NCBI GenBank assembly: GCA_946622835.1
Contig: CAMOQI010000033.1
Coordinates: 1 to 7,434, forward strand
DNA: 7,434 nt
Origin: an uncultured Candidatus Melainabacteria bacterium
GTDB lineage: Bacteria; Cyanobacteriota; Vampirovibrionia; Gastranaerophilales; Gastranaerophilaceae
Direction: 5' to 3'
A model generated the notes under the pieces. The model made no database searches. It was not told where the DNA came from and saw only the letters and a list, made by a program, of their open reading frames with translations. Shown piece by piece: positions 1 to 6,175 of this stretch. Numbering within the stretch: position 1 is the first letter of the stretch; each line of letters begins with the position of its first letter. Made by a program: the position numbers and the translations under genes.

Positions 1-241
1 GAGTATGCACGGTCATATGCTTGGCGCAACAGGTGCAATAGAGGCTATTGTTTGCGTAAAAGCAATAACAGATGGTATTGTTCCTCCGACAATCAATTTG
101 GATAATCAGGATGAACAAGTTGCAGATCTTGATTATGTCCCCCACAAAGCTCGTGAAAAGAAAGTTCGCGCGGCGTTATCAAATTCGTTTGGATTTGGCG
201 GACACAATACAACTTTAGTCTTTAAACAAGTACAAGATTAA
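1..241 (+). CDS. fabF: 3-oxoacyl-ACP synthase II (FabF), C-terminal fragment
   Basis: This is the C-terminal ~79 codons of a beta-ketoacyl-ACP synthase II, the condensing enzyme that elongates acyl-ACP with malonyl-ACP in cytosolic type II fatty acid synthesis. The gene enters from the left edge in the frame starting at base 2 and stops with TAA at 239-241. Visible hallmarks are SMHGHMLGATGA, which matches the family KSMxGHLLGAxGA segment carrying the second catalytic histidine (the His of GHM), and the C-terminal NSFGFGGHN loop, which matches the conserved GFGGxN gating loop. The Cys nucleophile, the first catalytic His and the catalytic Lys lie upstream of the window. The gene ends just before a strong hairpin terminator and converges with the minus-strand cluster. 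KAS I (FabB) or another thiolase-fold KAS is possible, but FabF fits best. Confidence 0.93.
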   Translation, partial: SMHGHMLGATGAIEAIVCVKAITDGIVPPTINLDNQDEQVADLDYVPHKAREKKVRAALSNSFGFGGHNTTLVFKQVQD

Positions 242-263
242 AAATAGCGTATAATATATTTAA

Positions 264-300
264 AAAGGGCAAAGCAGTTATTTATTCCGCTTTGCCCTTT
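264..300. terminator. Bidirectional intrinsic terminator between convergent genes
   Basis: A perfect 12-bp inverted repeat (arms 264-275 and 289-300, AAAGGGCAAAGC / GCTTTGCCCTTT) encloses a 13-nt loop. On the plus strand it is followed by a T-rich run (303-308) and would end the fabF transcript. On the minus strand the stem ends in a T run (complement of 262-266) and would end the transcript of the gene whose stop is at 315. Its place between two convergent stop codons fits a shared terminator. Confidence 0.88.
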
Positions 301-314
301 AATTTTTTATAATT

Positions 315-1796
315 TTAGATTTCGCCTAAGCTGTCAATTTTATAGAGGCAGCCGATTTCTTCTTGTGCAAGAACTGTAATATCGTTTATATAAAGTGAAA
401 GCAGGGTGAAAAATATTTGGCGGTATTCCATTGGTACAATAAGTATTGGCGATATTATCCCTAATTTTTTTGCTTTTTTTATTATTTTATTGGCAATATT
501 TTCCGCTAATTCACCATCTATTGTTATAATGCTGTCTTCACTTTCATCACAGCCAAGAACTATGTCAGAATATGTTTTTTCTGAGAGTTCAAAGGCACTG
601 ATAGTTTCACAATCATTATTTACGTAATTTTTACAAATCTGCCTTGATAATGAAAGTCTGATTTTGTTTAATATATCTGCTTTCCCGCCATCTTCCGCAA
701 AATCATTTATTTTTTCAAATATATAAGTGATATTTTTTATTGAAACTTTTTCTTTAACCAGACTGGTCAGCAAATATTTGATATCAGAGTACGTCAATAT
801 ATCAGGAACAAGGTTCTCAATCAAAAACGAATTTTCTTTTTCCACAACTTCAAGATATTTATCTATATCATCATAATCCATTAAATCTTCAACATATTTA
901 ATTGCAACAAATTCTAAGGCCTTTGCTATGTATTCGGTTGAGCTGATTCCTTTTTGCCAAAAATCTTTTGCTTTATCTTTTTCTATCCAAGTTATTTTTC
1001 TGTCGGTTATAGGATCAATTGAGTTTATTGAATTTTTAATTTTTCCTTCAAGATTTAGTTCATCTGTATAAAACATTAAGTAATTCGGGCAAACTCCCGC
1101 TCTTAAAACTTCAATCCCTCTAATTCTTATGCTGAATTCGCAAGAATCAAGATTTTCATCGTCTTTGAATACAACTTTTGGAATTATATAGCCGTTTTCT
1201 TCTGTTAATTTTAGTCTTGATTTAACGGTTTGTGCAATTAGTTCTTCATCAGACTTGCCTCTGTCAGAGTCTACAAATCCCAGTAATTCTTCGCTTAAAT
1301 AGATTGTTAATTTTTCCTCATGAAGTTTTGAATACATCAACTCAGGTGAAGTCGCTTTATTTAACTGGGCTTTCAAATCTTCCAGTTCTTTTAGTCCGGC
1401 GGAGATTTTATCATTAAGTTTTTTGCGAGAGCCGGATGCCGGGTCTTCGGTTTCGATTTCGGTTTTAATTCTGTTTATTTTTTCTTTTTGTCTGCGAATT
1501 TTTTGTTGGATTTCCAAACATTGTTCATATTCTGTAAGGCGCGGAGATAGCATTTTTTCCATTTGACTTTTAAAATCAGATATATTAATTATGTCGCTTT
1601 CGCTATTGTAGTTTGATTTTGCTTCGCGCATGAATATGCAATTAAGTTGTGAACCGGATTCTTCATCTCCTACTTCGTGCATGCTGTATAGTTCCCAGCC
1701 GTTCATAGACATTTCATTAAGAAGATTTTGTAAATCTTGTGCATCTTCCGCCGAACAATTTTTTATAACATATTCCATTCTGTTTTTTCTAAACAT
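315..1796 (-). CDS. Soluble FlhA/SctV-like (FHIPEP C-terminal domain) protein with DUF4177-like N-terminus
   Basis: A 493-aa protein. Residues ~160-493 follow the cytoplasmic domain of the type III export-gate proteins FlhA/SctV. A segment like FlhA 'GYRLIPMVD' appears as LTIYLSEELLGFVD (~163-176). Then come NGYIIPKVVFKDD (201-213) and FSIRIRGIEVLRAG (221-234), matching the FlhA 'PPVxIRDN...YRIxxKGVEV' strand region. DPITDRKITWIE (261-272) matches 'DPAFGLxAxWI', and ENLVPDILTYSDIKYLL (327-343) with LVKEKVSIKNITYIFE (346-361) matches 'EDLVPxVxxLxxLxxVLxxLLxExVPIRDxxxILE'. SPILIVPMEYR (449-459) matches the last subdomain. The ~300-residue membrane half of true FlhA is absent and I see no transmembrane helix. 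Instead, residues ~7-57 (MEYVIKN...NGWELYSM...IFMRE) resemble the DUF4177 fold, and ~75-148 is a charged, probably coiled-coil stretch. The start is ATG 1796 with AAAGGA at 1806-1811, inside the 3' end of udp; a second Met (residue 7) is less favoured. No flagellar or secretion gene is nearby, so the function is unknown. Confidence 0.85.
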   Translation of the reverse strand: MFRKNRMEYVIKNCSAEDAQDLQNLLNEMSMNGWELYSMHEVGDEESGSQLNCIFMREAKSNYNSESDIINISDFKSQMEKMLSPRLTEYEQCLEIQQKIRRQKEKINRIKTEIETEDPASGSRKKLNDKISAGLKELEDLKAQLNKATSPELMYSKLHEEKLTIYLSEELLGFVDSDRGKSDEELIAQTVKSRLKLTEENGYIIPKVVFKDDENLDSCEFSIRIRGIEVLRAGVCPNYLMFYTDELNLEGKIKNSINSIDPITDRKITWIEKDKAKDFWQKGISSTEYIAKALEFVAIKYVEDLMDYDDIDKYLEVVEKENSFLIENLVPDILTYSDIKYLLTSLVKEKVSIKNITYIFEKINDFAEDGGKADILNKIRLSLSRQICKNYVNNDCETISAFELSEKTYSDIVLGCDESEDSIITIDGELAENIANKIIKKAKKLGIISPILIVPMEYRQIFFTLLSLYINDITVLAQEEIGCLYKIDSLGEI

Positions 1797-1811
1797 AATT
1801 ATTTATCCTTT
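1797..1811 (-). promoter_or_regulatory. Ribosome binding site of the FHIPEP-like gene, embedded in the end of udp
   Basis: AAAGGA (complement of 1806-1811) lies 9 nt before ATG 1796. It sits in the last codons of udp, whose stop is at 1799-1801. The 2-bp gap and this placement point to translational coupling, and they favour the first ATG over the Met at codon 7. Confidence 0.7.
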
Positions 1812-2560
1812 AATATTTTAATTGCTTCAATTGCTGTTTTAATTGCTTTTTCAGTGTCATGAACAATCGGATTTTCTAATCCCGCTTTTTCTCTTTCTTG
1901 GTTTGCAACAGTTAAGAAAACCGAACCAACTTTAACTTTTAGATATGATGCAACAATAAAAAGTGCTGCAGATTCCATCTCAGAAGCCAAACATCCTAAT
2001 CGTTTCCATGCTTCCCATTTGTTTATAAGTTCATAGCTGACAGGTTTTGTTTCAGGCTCGTGTTGTCCATAAAATGCGTCTTTGCACTGAACAACTCCGA
2101 TATGTGAAGTGAAGCCCAAATTTTTTGAGGCTTTTACAAGTGCATTAACTATGTCAAAATCTGCAACTGCAGGAAATTCAATAGGAGCATATTCTTTAGA
2201 TGTTCCTTCCATTCGGATTGCTCCTGTAGCAATAACAAGATCTCCTCCTTTTACATCAGTTTGTATTCCCCCGCAAGTTCCTACACGGATAAAATATTTC
2301 GCACCGATTTTAACAAGTTCTTCCATTGCAATTGATGCGGATGCTCCGCCAATTCCTGTTGAAGTTACGCTAACTTTTGTTCCGTCAACATAGCCTGTAT
2401 ATGTGACGTATTCTCTGTTGTCAGCGACAAGGACAGGGTTTTCAAAATATTGTGCAATCTTGGCACACCTTTTAGGATCCCCCGGCAAAATAACATATTC
2501 TCCTACATCCCCTTGTTTAAGGTTGATATGATATTGTTTTCCATCTTCACTATAATTCAC
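1799..2560 (-). CDS. udp: Uridine phosphorylase (nucleoside phosphorylase family)
   Basis: A 253-aa cytosolic enzyme expected to split uridine with phosphate into uracil and ribose-1-phosphate (pyrimidine salvage). It is full length for the NP-I family (E. coli Udp is about the same size). Visible motifs are LPGDPKR (25-31, phosphate-binding Gly and Arg), NREY (48-51), STGIGGASASIAMEEL (67-82), FIRVGTCGGIQ (90-100, the Arg and Thr that bind phosphate/ribose), FPAVADF (129-135), and SEMESAA (193-199, the ribose-binding Met-Glu pair). The E. coli uracil-binding Gln-x-Arg lies at FYxGQER; here the segment reads FYGQHEPE (163-170), with no Arg in that place, so the exact base preference is less certain. 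The start is GTG at 2558-2560; the next Met is residue 79, well inside the fold, and a weak purine-rich site (2567-2572) lies 6 nt upstream. A long hairpin precedes the gene, and the FHIPEP-like gene follows 2 bp after its stop. Confidence 0.85.
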   Translation of the reverse strand: MNYSEDGKQYHINLKQGDVGEYVILPGDPKRCAKIAQYFENPVLVADNREYVTYTGYVDGTKVSVTSTGIGGASASIAMEELVKIGAKYFIRVGTCGGIQTDVKGGDLVIATGAIRMEGTSKEYAPIEFPAVADFDIVNALVKASKNLGFTSHIGVVQCKDAFYGQHEPETKPVSYELINKWEAWKRLGCLASEMESAALFIVASYLKVKVGSVFLTVANQEREKAGLENPIVHDTEKAIKTAIEAIKILKDK

Positions 2561-2575
2561 TATAAGCTCTCTTTC

Positions 2576-2633
2576 AAAACGAATAAGTGATTAAGTTTTT
2601 TAATATTTTAAAACTTATCCACTTATTCGTTTT
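2576..2633. terminator. Long hairpin between ompH and udp (terminator, attenuator or mRNA-processing element)
   Basis: A perfect 14-bp inverted repeat (2576-2589 with 2620-2633, AAAACGAATAAGTG / CACTTATTCGTTTT) continues across a 2x2 internal loop into an 8-bp inner stem (2592-2599 with 2610-2617) closed by a ~10-nt AT-rich loop. On the minus strand it starts 12 nt past the ompH stop and ends 3 nt before the weak ribosome binding site of udp. The T tract on the minus strand is only the four T's of the stem itself; the plus strand has a better tract (2630-2634). Termination of the bamA-ompH transcript is plausible, but partial readthrough, attenuation or stabilisation are alternatives. Confidence 0.65.
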
Positions 2634-2645
2634 TACTTATTTATC

Positions 2646-3086
2646 TTATTTTAATTTTTGAATAATTAAATCGGTAACATCAACTCCGCCGACAAAAATT
2701 ACTTGATCGGAAAGTATTGCATCAAGTTTTTGAGCGACCATAACTGCTTTTGCCGCTGCTTGAACTTGACTCATAATTTGATTTTCTTTGCTTGTTCTCA
2801 ATTTCATCAATGCTTCTTGTTTTTGAGCAAATTCAGTTGATGTTTGTGATTCAAAGTTTTGTTTTTGAACAGGAGTGGTTAAATTTTTGTATTCTCGTTC
2901 TTTATTAACCATGTACTGTTGTAATTCTAATCCCTTAGAATCAATTTCTTTGATAGCTTGTTGAGCGGCAGGATAGTTTTCCAATACTCTTTGATAATCA
3001 AGATATCCGATTTCCGCAAAAGACGGTGTTGCTGACATTGTTATGCCTAAGCCTAATAATAATGCCAATAATTTGAAATTTTTCAT
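2646..3086 (-). CDS. skp: OmpH/Skp-family periplasmic chaperone
   Basis: A 146-aa exported protein of the OmpH/Skp family, whose members hold unfolded outer-membrane proteins in the periplasm on their way to the BAM complex. Residues 1-24 form a signal peptide (KNFK n-region, LLALLLGLGI hydrophobic core, likely cleavage after SFA at 24). The mature part opens with IGYLDYQRVLENYPAAQQA, the family's 'igvvdxxxvxxxxpxxqxa' first strand and helix. It continues as a long Gln/Lys/Glu-rich helical hairpin (~40-120, the tentacle arms) and ends in the strand VIFVGGVDVTDLIIQKLK. The mature length (~122 aa) is a little shorter than E. coli Skp. The start is ATG 3086 with a perfect AGGAGG (3091-3096) 4 nt upstream. 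It lies 69 bp downstream of bamA on the same strand, the usual pairing, and no convincing promoter is visible between them. Confidence 0.9.
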   Translation of the reverse strand: MKNFKLLALLLGLGITMSATPSFAEIGYLDYQRVLENYPAAQQAIKEIDSKGLELQQYMVNKEREYKNLTTPVQKQNFESQTSTEFAQKQEALMKLRTSKENQIMSQVQAAAKAVMVAQKLDAILSDQVIFVGGVDVTDLIIQKLK

Positions 3087-3155
3087 ACGACCTCCTATGT
3101 GTTTATCTTATCTGATTTACTATTGATTAACGACTTTACGTTTGATTTGTTCAAA

Positions 3156-5183
3156 TTAGTATAATAAATCTCCGACTCCGAATGTAAAGTATCCGTGTTT
3201 AGATCCATTTTGTCCCGGATTTGTAAGCGGAATACCGTAATCGATAGATAACGGACCCATACCCGGAACAAACACTTTCAAACCAACACCCACGGATACA
3301 GCTTGCATCGGTCTGTCATATATTTTATCAGACACTGTTTTGTCAAACACTTTACCTGCATCAGCCCATAAAGTGAATCTGATATTATTAAGGAAAGCAA
3401 TTCTTGTTCTATCCATAAATGGTATAGGTGTTGCAAATTCAGCAGATCCCATTATAAAGGCATTACCCGTACCAACGCCGCTCATCTTGAAACCTCTGAT
3501 AGTATATGGTCCCCCTAAACGGTATGCCATAACTTCAGGCATGTCTCCGTGGATTTTTCCGCCGCCTTTAACCGTAAATGACAAAGAAGATTTTCTGCCT
3601 AACGGGATGTATTGCTTAATCATACCTGTTAATTTTCCATGAGTTTTGTTAAATCCGTTTAACCCGAAATTCTCATCAAATCTTAAGCTTGCCATTGTCC
3701 CGTGGCGAGTAACAGTTGCAGAATCTCTTGTATCATATAATATAGCAGGGCTTAATGACAAGAACAGGCCGCCTTCAAGTTGTTTTGCACGTTCTTTAAT
3801 CGGAACGTTATATTTTGCAAACATATTGGAGATGCCTTTAAAATCACCCTCACGAACACTAATATTTTCAACACCTAAGCTAAGGTTTGCAGAAGCATGC
3901 CTGTTTAATTTAAGACGATGTGCAGCAGTAATTTCTCCGCCAAATCTACGTTCAATTGCGAGCGGGATTTGATATGAACCGAAATCCCTAAAGAATAATC
4001 TTGTGTTTAAAGAAGTTTCTGCGTTAAAGAAATACGGCTTAAAGTAGCTTAATTCCGCTTGGATATTCATATGATTTTTAACGGAAGAATCGTTTAAGAT
4101 TACCCCCGTACCGGCTAAGCCTGTTAATGAAATTCTTTCTGCGCGACCTCGGAAGTTGTTTTCAGAAATTCCCATAGAACCGAAGACCCCGGTAACAGTA
4201 TCAAGACCGCCACCGACAGAAACGCTTGCAGTTCTTTGTTCTTGAACTTTAATTGTAATATCATATGCATCAGGAATATCTTCACTGGGTTCAATTTCGC
4301 GGGTTACATCTTTAAAAGCTTGTGTTGCATATAGTCTTACCAAATCTTCTTTAACAAGATTTTCGTTATAGATCATACCGGGCTCTGTCAAAATATTGCG
4401 GGCAACGATGTAATCCTTGGTTTTTTCGTTACCTTCAATCATAATTTTGTCAATGATACCTTCTTTAATGCTTATATTGATTGTACCGTCGGGGTCATCT
4501 TGTACCGAATCAATTCTTGCAAGTATGTAACCTTTTGAGATGTACAGTTCTTGAATTTGTGCGATTGCAGCATTTAATTTCGCGATGTTTTGCGGTTTAC
4601 CTTTCATATCGTTCAAAATGTCAAGAATATCTTCAATTGAGACAACTGTATTTCCTTCAACAGTAAAATCTTTTACCGGAATATTTTCTTCAACAACAAT
4701 TTTAATTGTAACTGAACCGTCGTCATTTTTAGACGGAACGGCTTTCATTTTTTCCGTAAAATAACCTGTTTCATATATTGATCTTAGATCTTCTTGCAAA
4801 GACGATCTGGTATATTCATTACCTTCTTTCATTTGCATACGTTGAGTTATTTCATCTTGAGATACGGAGTTTAAGCCATAAAATTCTATTGTCCTGATTG
4901 TTCTATGATCAGAATCCAAAATCGGTACCGGATCAGCAGCAAACTCAGGAGAAGTTAGGTTTGCAGGGTATCTGAACGGAGATGAATCTTCTTTTTGGGT
5001 TTCGGTTTCTTGTGGTTTTGTATATTTATCAAATACGGTGTTAGAGTAGCTATTATCATAGTTGACGGCATCTTCCGTAAAACCCATACCACCCCACACG
5101 TCATCTATTGCATAACTTCCGGTTTGTATAAATGCAGTTAACGCAAACGTCAACATCAATTTTGTGAATTTATAAAATCTCAA
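3156..5183 (-). CDS. bamA: Outer membrane protein assembly factor BamA (Omp85), three POTRA domains
   Basis: A 675-aa Omp85 protein that folds and inserts beta-barrel proteins into the outer membrane. Residues 1-25 are a signal peptide (likely cleavage after SYA), followed by a ~65-residue acidic, Pro/Thr/Ser-rich linker. Three POTRA domains follow at about 95-167, 168-243 and 244-316, each with the beta-alpha-alpha-beta-beta pattern (IRTIEFYGLNSVS; VKDFTVEGNTVVS; IDKIMIEGNEKTKD). The 16-strand barrel spans ~317-675, with GISENNFRGRAERISL at ~338-353 and the lid-loop motif YTIRGF at 560-565 (family V/I-R-G-Y/F). Three POTRAs rather than five is the cyanobacterial pattern. The protein ends in Tyr (GVGDLLY), an aromatic but not the usual Phe. 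The start is TTG 5183: an in-frame stop lies two codons upstream, AAGGGA (5191-5196) sits 7 nt before it, and the next Met (residue 10) would lose the basic n-region. Confidence 0.95.
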   Translation of the reverse strand: MRFYKFTKLMLTFALTAFIQTGSYAIDDVWGGMGFTEDAVNYDNSYSNTVFDKYTKPQETETQKEDSSPFRYPANLTSPEFAADPVPILDSDHRTIRTIEFYGLNSVSQDEITQRMQMKEGNEYTRSSLQEDLRSIYETGYFTEKMKAVPSKNDDGSVTIKIVVEENIPVKDFTVEGNTVVSIEDILDILNDMKGKPQNIAKLNAAIAQIQELYISKGYILARIDSVQDDPDGTINISIKEGIIDKIMIEGNEKTKDYIVARNILTEPGMIYNENLVKEDLVRLYATQAFKDVTREIEPSEDIPDAYDITIKVQEQRTASVSVGGGLDTVTGVFGSMGISENNFRGRAERISLTGLAGTGVILNDSSVKNHMNIQAELSYFKPYFFNAETSLNTRLFFRDFGSYQIPLAIERRFGGEITAAHRLKLNRHASANLSLGVENISVREGDFKGISNMFAKYNVPIKERAKQLEGGLFLSLSPAILYDTRDSATVTRHGTMASLRFDENFGLNGFNKTHGKLTGMIKQYIPLGRKSSLSFTVKGGGKIHGDMPEVMAYRLGGPYTIRGFKMSGVGTGNAFIMGSAEFATPIPFMDRTRIAFLNNIRFTLWADAGKVFDKTVSDKIYDRPMQAVSVGVGLKVFVPGMGPLSIDYGIPLTNPGQNGSKHGYFTFGVGDLLY

Positions 5184-5196
5184 AAATTATTCCCTT
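5184..5196 (-). promoter_or_regulatory. Ribosome binding site deciding the TTG start of bamA
   Basis: AAGGGA (complement of 5191-5196) is 7 nt upstream of TTG 5181-5183. The only other nearby candidate, the ATG for residue 10, has no purine-rich sequence before it. A second purine block (AGGAGA, around 5210) is too far away to serve this start. Confidence 0.65.
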
Positions 5197-5222
5197 ATAG
5201 CTTTCCCTATTCTCCTAAAAAA

Positions 5223-5250
5223 ATCATAGCATAAACTATAGAAAAAGCAA
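5223..5250 (-). promoter_or_regulatory. Candidate sigma70 promoter of the bamA-ompH unit
   Basis: On the minus strand, TGCTATGAT (complement of 5223-5231) is an extended -10 (TG-n-TATGAT). A poor -35-like TTGCTT (5245-5250) lies 16 bp upstream. The predicted start near 5216 gives a ~32-nt leader that includes the bamA ribosome binding site. It lies just after the rsmI stop (5258), so bamA need not depend on readthrough from rsmI. Confidence 0.5.
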
Positions 5251-5257
5251 AAATTAT

Positions 5258-6088
5258 TTACATCTGTTTACTAATTGTTTTGCTGACGGCAATTTTGTAT
5301 ACATCGTTTTTATTTACTTTGTATAGTTCGGATAAAATTATAGAGATATCTTTTGCACTAAAACTTTTATTTATTAATAGTTTCACTTTTTTTTCAATGT
5401 CTGTTTCTTGTGAATTTTTATCTTCTCTAAAAATTAAGCAAACAAATTCTCCTTTTGTTGTATTTTTTTTCAAGTGTTCAATGATTTCATCAATTGTTCC
5501 GATTTTGATTTCCTCAAATAATTTTGTTAATTCTCTTCCGAATGCAGCTTTTGAATTTGGGCGGACAATTTTTATGTATTCAAGAGTTTGTATAATTCTG
5601 TTTGGGGATTCGTAAAAAACAAAATCTTTATATTTATTTTCTGAAGCAAGTTCTTGTATTTTTGTTTGTGATTTTGGTAAAAAACCTACGAATGTGAACT
5701 CTTCATCTTGTCTTGAAATCTGGGATAACAGTGTGATAACGGCATTTGCTCCCGCAAGTGCCGTTATGGAAAATCCTTTTTGTCGTAATTCTTTAACAAT
5801 AACAGAACCCGGATCGCAAATCAGTGGAGTTCCCGCATCGGAAACCAGCGCTATTTTTTGACCGTTTTCCAATAATTTTAAAAATTCTGTCAATCGTTCT
5901 TTTTCGTTATATTTGTGATATGAAATACATTTTGTTTTTATGTCGTAGTGATTTAAAAGTTTCTGAGTGACTCGACTGTCTTCGCAGGCAATCAAATCAA
6001 CTGATTTTAATACTTCAATGGCTCTTAGCGTTATGTCGCCAAGATTGCCAATCGGTGTGGGTACAATATAAAAATCATATTCTTTCAT
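5258..6088 (-). CDS. rsmI: 16S rRNA (cytidine-1402-2'-O)-methyltransferase RsmI
   Basis: A 276-aa SAM-dependent methyltransferase of the tetrapyrrole-methylase fold that 2'-O-methylates C1402 in the decoding centre of 16S rRNA. Family motifs appear in order: VPTPIGNLGDITLRA (9-23), ACEDSR (34-39), SYHKYNE (56-62), VSDAGTPLICDPG (82-94, the SAM-pocket loop), FVGFLP (133-138), FYESPNRI (158-165), GRELTKLFEE (184-193) and KGEFVCLI (212-219). A short C-terminal helical segment (~240-270, SAKDISIILSELYKVNKNDVYKIA) fits the HTH-like domain often found at the end of RsmI. The length is normal for the family. The start is ATG 6088, where the VPTPIGNL motif begins 8 residues later. No ribosome binding site is visible, and a -10 element ends only 7 nt before the ATG, so the mRNA may be leaderless. 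bamA follows 74 bp downstream on the same strand. Confidence 0.96.
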   Translation of the reverse strand: MKEYDFYIVPTPIGNLGDITLRAIEVLKSVDLIACEDSRVTQKLLNHYDIKTKCISYHKYNEKERLTEFLKLLENGQKIALVSDAGTPLICDPGSVIVKELRQKGFSITALAGANAVITLLSQISRQDEEFTFVGFLPKSQTKIQELASENKYKDFVFYESPNRIIQTLEYIKIVRPNSKAAFGRELTKLFEEIKIGTIDEIIEHLKKNTTKGEFVCLIFREDKNSQETDIEKKVKLLINKSFSAKDISIILSELYKVNKNDVYKIAVSKTISKQM

Positions 6089-6095
6089 ATGAAAA

Positions 6096-6104
6096 ATTTT
6101 AGCA
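6096..6104 (-). promoter_or_regulatory. Candidate extended -10 promoter of rsmI (leaderless)
   Basis: On the minus strand TGCTAAAAT (complement of 6096-6104) is an extended -10, TG-n-TAAAAT. Seven nucleotides separate it from ATG 6088, so transcription is predicted to begin at or beside the start codon. No convincing -35 is present at 16-18 bp, which an extended -10 can tolerate. Confidence 0.5.
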
Positions 6105-6160
6105 TAAATAATAAATATTGATTATCTAGCTAAAATTGTTAATATAAATATAGAAAATTG

Positions 6161-6169
6161 TGGTATAAT
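6161..6169 (+). promoter_or_regulatory. Extended -10 promoter of the small exported gene (leaderless)
   Basis: TGGTATAAT is an extended -10 (TG-n) with a perfect TATAAT at 6164-6169. Six nucleotides separate it from ATG 6176, so the predicted transcription start falls on the A of the start codon. No -35 at proper spacing is visible; TTGTTA (6136-6141) would be 22 bp away, too far. Confidence 0.65.
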
Positions 6170-6175
6170 CGGTTT

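Noticed and set aside
250..255. TATAAT between fabF and the terminator, as a promoter
   Set aside because: It lies just after the fabF stop and before a strong terminator, with no plus-strand gene downstream and no -35; likely chance in AT-rich DNA.
2615..2623. TTATCCACT, one mismatch from a DnaA box (TTATCCACA)
   Set aside because: It is a single copy, forms part of a hairpin arm, and has no cluster of boxes or replication gene nearby; no support for an origin.
3340..3972. Two adjacent plus-strand open frames of 100 and 108 codons opposite bamA
   Set aside because: They are antisense shadows of the BamA barrel, with no plausible ribosome binding site or protein character; the BamA frame is unmistakable.
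6158..6175. A TTG start 18 bp upstream, giving a 146-aa version of the exported protein
   Set aside because: It overlaps the perfect TATAAT at 6164-6169, has no ribosome binding site, and puts MWYNRF before a normal MKR signal-peptide start.
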